DNA of 64,000 bases from an uncultured Spirochaetales bacterium (GTDB lineage: Bacteria > Spirochaetota > Spirochaetia > Sphaerochaetales > Sphaerochaetaceae). The notes beneath the pieces are model-generated. The model worked only from the letters and a program-made list of their open reading frames with translations, was not told where the DNA came from and did no database searches. This document shows, one piece after another, positions 62,853 to 64,000 of the stretch. The stretch is taken from positions 1 to 64,000 of the forward strand of contig CALXYO010000009.1 in assembly GCA_944393005.1 (NCBI GenBank). Direction: 5' to 3'. The stretch's first letter is position 1, and each line of letters starts with the position of its first letter. Position numbers and translations under genes: made by a program.

Positions 62853-63441
62853 ATAAGAAAAGTTATATTATATATAGCAATGAGTCTGGACGGGTTTATT
62901 GCAGATGAAGATGGCGTGGGGTAGACTGGCTGCGTACAGAAGACGATGTTGAAAGTACAGGCAGATGGGAAGAATTCTCAAAGACTTTCGATACCGTAAT
63001 CATGGGCTGGAATACTTATCATCAGGTGCGCTTTGAGCTTTCTCCTGATAACTGGGTATATAAGGGTTATAATGTTGTTGCGAAAAACCCATTGGCATTG
63101 CCTGTGGGAGCAGTCAGAATACATATGTAATCACACACAGGGATGCTGAAAGCGGTGAGTGTTTTACATTTATCCATGACGATCCGTGTTTCCTGATTGA
63201 AAGACTCAGACGGGTGAAGAGTGAGAAAGACATATGGATATGTGGAGGTGCATCTGTGGTAAGGCAGTTGCTGGACGCCGATCTGATTGATCTCTTCCAT
63301 ATTTCCATCATTCCTGTGATTCTTGGAAAAGGTATAAAGCTTTTTCCTTATGAAGGCATGATACGGAAGCTGCATCTGTCCTCTGTCTCTCATGAAGGCG
63401 GAATTGTCGAGCTTAGTTATGAGAGAAATAAAAATCCCTGA
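62853..63441 (+). pseudogene. Dihydrofolate reductase-like (RibD C-terminal) protein, two frameshifts
   Basis: Codons from 62853 (ATA where ATG is expected) read RKVILYIAMSLDGFIADEDG, then break at about 62921. The sequence continues one base off as VDWLRTEDDVESTGRWEEFSKTFDTVIMGWNTYHQV. A second shift near 63105 leads to TYVITHRDAES and then DIWICGGASVVRQLLDADLIDLFHISIIPVILGKGIKLF to a stop at 63439-63441. All parts fit the family, so this is a decayed gene, or two sequencing indels. Confidence 0.75.
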
Positions 63442-63456
63442 GAGAACCCAGGGATT
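63433..63456. terminator. Hairpin between the DHFR-like remnant and pta
   Basis: AATCCC/GGGATT arms (63433-63438, 63451-63456) with partial extension inside the loop. A modest stem between convergent genes. Confidence 0.45.
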
Positions 63457-63478
63457 GAAATCAGATACGATATGTGAA

Positions 63479-64000
63479 TCAGTTGTTTGCTGCAGCCTGT
63501 GCAAGAGTGATGGCGGCTGTGACGACAATGTCCTCAACAGAACAGCCACGTGAAAGATCACTGATCGGCTTTGCGAAACCCTGAAGAATCGGGCCGTAAG
63601 CTTCGGCACCTGCAAGGCGCTGTACAAGCTTGTAACCGATGTTGCCGGCCTGGAGATCCGGGAAGACGAGTGTGTTTGCATGACCTGCGACTGTTGAACC
63701 GGGAGCCTTCTGTGCTGCGACTGACGGTACGATTGAAGCATCAAGCTGGAGTTCTCCGTCAACCTTGAGGTCCGGACATTTCTCCTGAATGAGCTTTGTC
63801 GCTGTCTGTACTTTCTCGACAAGATCACCCTTTGCAGAGCCCTTTGTTGAATAGCTGAGCAGGGCTACAACAGGCTCGGCGTCAAGGAATGTGCGGCAGC
63901 TTTCAGCACTTGCCTCTGCGATCTCGGCAAGCTGTTCGGCAGTAGGATTCGGGATTGTGGCACAGTCTGCAAAGATGAAGGAACCGTTCACACCGTACTG
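63479..64000 (-). CDS. pta: Phosphate acetyltransferase, C-terminal part (5' end outside window)
   Basis: The frame runs off the right edge; about 173 residues are visible and no true start is present (a GTG at 63991 is internal). [92 protein letters not shown] is the PTA_PTB signature. It makes acetyl phosphate from acetyl-CoA, the route to acetate and ATP after PFL. Confidence 0.95.
   Translation of the reverse strand, partial: QYGVNGSFIFADCATIPNPTAEQLAEIAEASAESCRTFLDAEPVVALLSYSTKGSAKGDLVEKVQTATKLIQEKCPDLKVDGELQLDASIVPSVAAQKAPGSTVAGHANTLVFPDLQAGNIGYKLVQRLAGAEAYGPILQGFAKPISDLSRGCSVEDIVVTAAITLAQAAANN

Noticed and set aside
63067..63828. 253-codon minus-strand frame spanning the DHFR remnant and pta
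   Set aside because: It is antisense to recognisable DHFR and overlaps pta out of frame; no family match.

Overview
The window reads as the chromosome of an obligately fermentative, diderm anaerobe, most likely a spirochaete (Spirochaetota, perhaps Sphaerochaetales). The grounds are several small signal-peptide proteins ending in an aromatic residue (outer-membrane beta-barrel style), lipoproteins, a fermentative set (pyruvate formate-lyase, AdhE, phosphate acetyltransferase), and KsgA with a YDSP-type N-terminal extension. The lineage is an inference from protein style; no rRNA is present.

Region 1 (1-20100) has an iron and redox flavour. It holds a ferritin 3' end, a peroxiredoxin, a split pyruvate formate-lyase (large subunit with CC, separate 80-residue glycyl-radical subunit) with its activase, a membrane-anchored methyltransferase, and three TetR plus heterodimeric ABC half-transporter sets (5692-9784, 11493-15648, 15813-20098), with a GNAT and membrane-protein pair between the first two. 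An 18-bp palindrome, AGTTAGCNNNNGCTAACT, recurs upstream of the peroxiredoxin, pfl, the GNAT operon and two of the ABC operons, with a degenerate copy before the first TetR. At four of the five good sites it touches or nearly touches the -10 hexamer. Each tetR also has its own, different palindrome, so the shared site points to a separate trans-acting regulator, possibly metal-responsive.

Region 2 (20100-33400) is accessory and partly decayed. It contains an AbrB / ATC-hydrolase-like / transglutaminase / DUF998 operon whose last gene has an in-frame stop, a frameshifted HigB-type toxin with intact antitoxin, LysR with an aldo-keto reductase, a secreted esterase, a half-size EamA transporter, a TetR fragment, a beta-barrel protein, a TetR-controlled membrane-protein operon, a YafQ/DinJ-type toxin-antitoxin pair, and an AraC/GyrI regulator. 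It also carries several noncoding or remnant repeats, including a ~240-bp element in two direct copies flanking the YafQ to AraC segment.

Region 3 (33500-48540) is metabolic: carbamate kinase, a threonine synthase, a second fold-type II PLP enzyme, a hydantoinase/dihydropyrimidinase, a HAD-cytidine deaminase fusion, a phospholipase D-type lipoprotein with two envelope proteins, a serA-serC-Lrp operon, and a YtrA-type GntR-ABC operon. The hydantoinase, deaminase fusion and carbamate kinase together suggest pyrimidine or ureide salvage and catabolism.

Region 4 (48540-64000) holds an AT-rich, probably foreign TM2-domain gene, an orphan XRE antitoxin-like gene, adhE, a NusG_II/Gx-transporter pair, an XRE-desulfoferrodoxin-like fusion, a GIY-YIG-like protein, an RlmI-type methyltransferase, a phosphatase, a phosphohexomutase, a ComEC-like protein, ksgA, a twice-frameshifted dihydrofolate-reductase-like remnant, and the 3' part of pta.

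No rRNA, tRNA, CRISPR array or intact insertion sequence was seen.
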